From positions 1 to 63,142 of the forward strand of contig JAZKXV010000010.1 of NCBI GenBank assembly GCA_045611785.1: a DNA stretch of 63,142 bases, given 5' to 3'. This DNA comes from JAFTYO01 sp045611785 (GTDB taxonomy: Bacteria > Pseudomonadota > Alphaproteobacteria > RF32 > CAG-239). Shown here piece by piece: positions 62,805 to 63,142 of the stretch. Each line of letters opens with the position of its first letter. Within the stretch, counting starts at the first letter, position 1. The translations under genes were made by a program, and so were the position numbers. The notes beneath the pieces are model-generated. The model did no database searches. It had not been told where the DNA came from and saw only the letters and a list, made by a program, of their open reading frames with translations.

Positions 62805-63142
62805 CGTTCCTTATAAACTCGGAATATCCGTTTTGTTCAAGTTCGATAGCTAAATCTTTATTACCTGATTTAACTATGTGTCCGTTTGCAAAAATATGAA
62901 CATAATCTGGTTCAATATAATTTAATAAGCGTTGAAAATGGGTGATAATAAGCATTGATCTGTTTTGTTGGCGCAATAAGTTTAGTTTTTCGGCAACAGT
63001 TTTTAAGGCATCAATATCAAGACCGGAATCTGCTTCATCTAATATTGAAAGACTTGGTTGTAAAATAGACATTTGCAGAGCTTCCATTCGTTTCTTTTCT
63101 CCGCCGGAGAACCCAACATTGATAGGTCTTTTGAGCATGTCA
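62797..63142 (-). CDS. sufC: Fe-S assembly ATPase SufC, partial
   Basis: The C-terminal part of the SufC ABC-type ATPase; the frame continues past the window edge (codon GAC precedes the first visible Met), so the N-terminus with Walker A is missing. Visible are the signature FSGGEKKRMEALQ, Walker B LSILDEADSGLDID and the switch histidine in LIITHFQRLL. The order sufC-sufD on the minus strand implies sufB further right, outside the window. Confidence 0.95.
   Translation of the reverse strand, partial: DMLKRPINVGFSGGEKKRMEALQMSILQPSLSILDEADSGLDIDALKTVAEKLNLLRQQNRSMLIITHFQRLLNYIEPDYVHIFANGHIVKSGNKDLAIELEQNGYSEFIRNDA

Noticed and set aside
1..63142. CRISPR arrays, insertion sequences, rRNA genes
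   Set aside because: No regularly spaced repeats, no transposase with terminal repeats and no rRNA sequence were seen.

Overview
The window is AT-rich DNA from a Gram-negative bacterium, most probably a host-associated, anaerobic, fermentative alphaproteobacterium. The evidence for this is a circularly permuted two-piece tmRNA next to an alpha-type sspB, a DUF374 acyltransferase/waaA/lpxK lipid A cluster, a TrcR (DUF1013)-like domain, pyruvate:ferredoxin oxidoreductase plus bifunctional AdhE, and a SUF iron-sulfur system. No species can be named from the sequence alone.

Positions 1-17937 look like an integrated accessory island. Its right edge is tRNA-Gln(UUG), and its left edge lies outside the window. 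From left to right it holds a leftward defence operon (SNF2-like helicase, DUF4391 protein, type III Mod, type III Res, and a partial gene with a TrcR-like domain). Next come a small serine recombinase, an ApeA-like HEPN protein, a large protein with pentapeptide-like repeats and a DNA-binding-like C-terminus, a rightward run of small unknown genes, and a large serine recombinase whose reading frame runs through the antisense strand of the tRNA. The most striking feature is a 16-bp inverted repeat (15 of 16 matching) at 9831-9846 and 9976-9991. It flanks 129 bp between the R-M operon and the small recombinase, and each copy contains a ribosome-binding-site/ATG unit. It looks like an invertible switch for the whole defence operon; this is inference.

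Positions 18000-63142 are chromosomal core. They comprise a membrane spermidine-synthase-like protein; lpxK-waaA-DUF374; lon with a heat-shock-like promoter; a GNAT acetyltransferase; nifJ; a HAD phosphatase; metG; a degenerate SNase-like membrane protein; trkH; and a small membrane protein. These are followed by RHH protein-sspB-ssrA, another small membrane protein, the leftward rne-M48 protease-ruvX operon, amidase, mrcA, prfB with its programmed +1 frameshift, an alpha/beta hydrolase, a DUF3971/AsmA-like giant and a HAD-like protein. The last stretch holds adhE, an unknown gene, a second AsmA-family giant, the cdd-punA-deoA nucleoside salvage operon, and sufD-sufC (sufC is cut by the window end).

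Functionally, the core genes cover envelope building (lipid A, peptidoglycan, AsmA-type proteins), protein quality control (Lon, tmRNA, SspB), fermentation of pyruvate to acetyl-CoA and ethanol, and nucleoside scavenging. The island adds phage defence.
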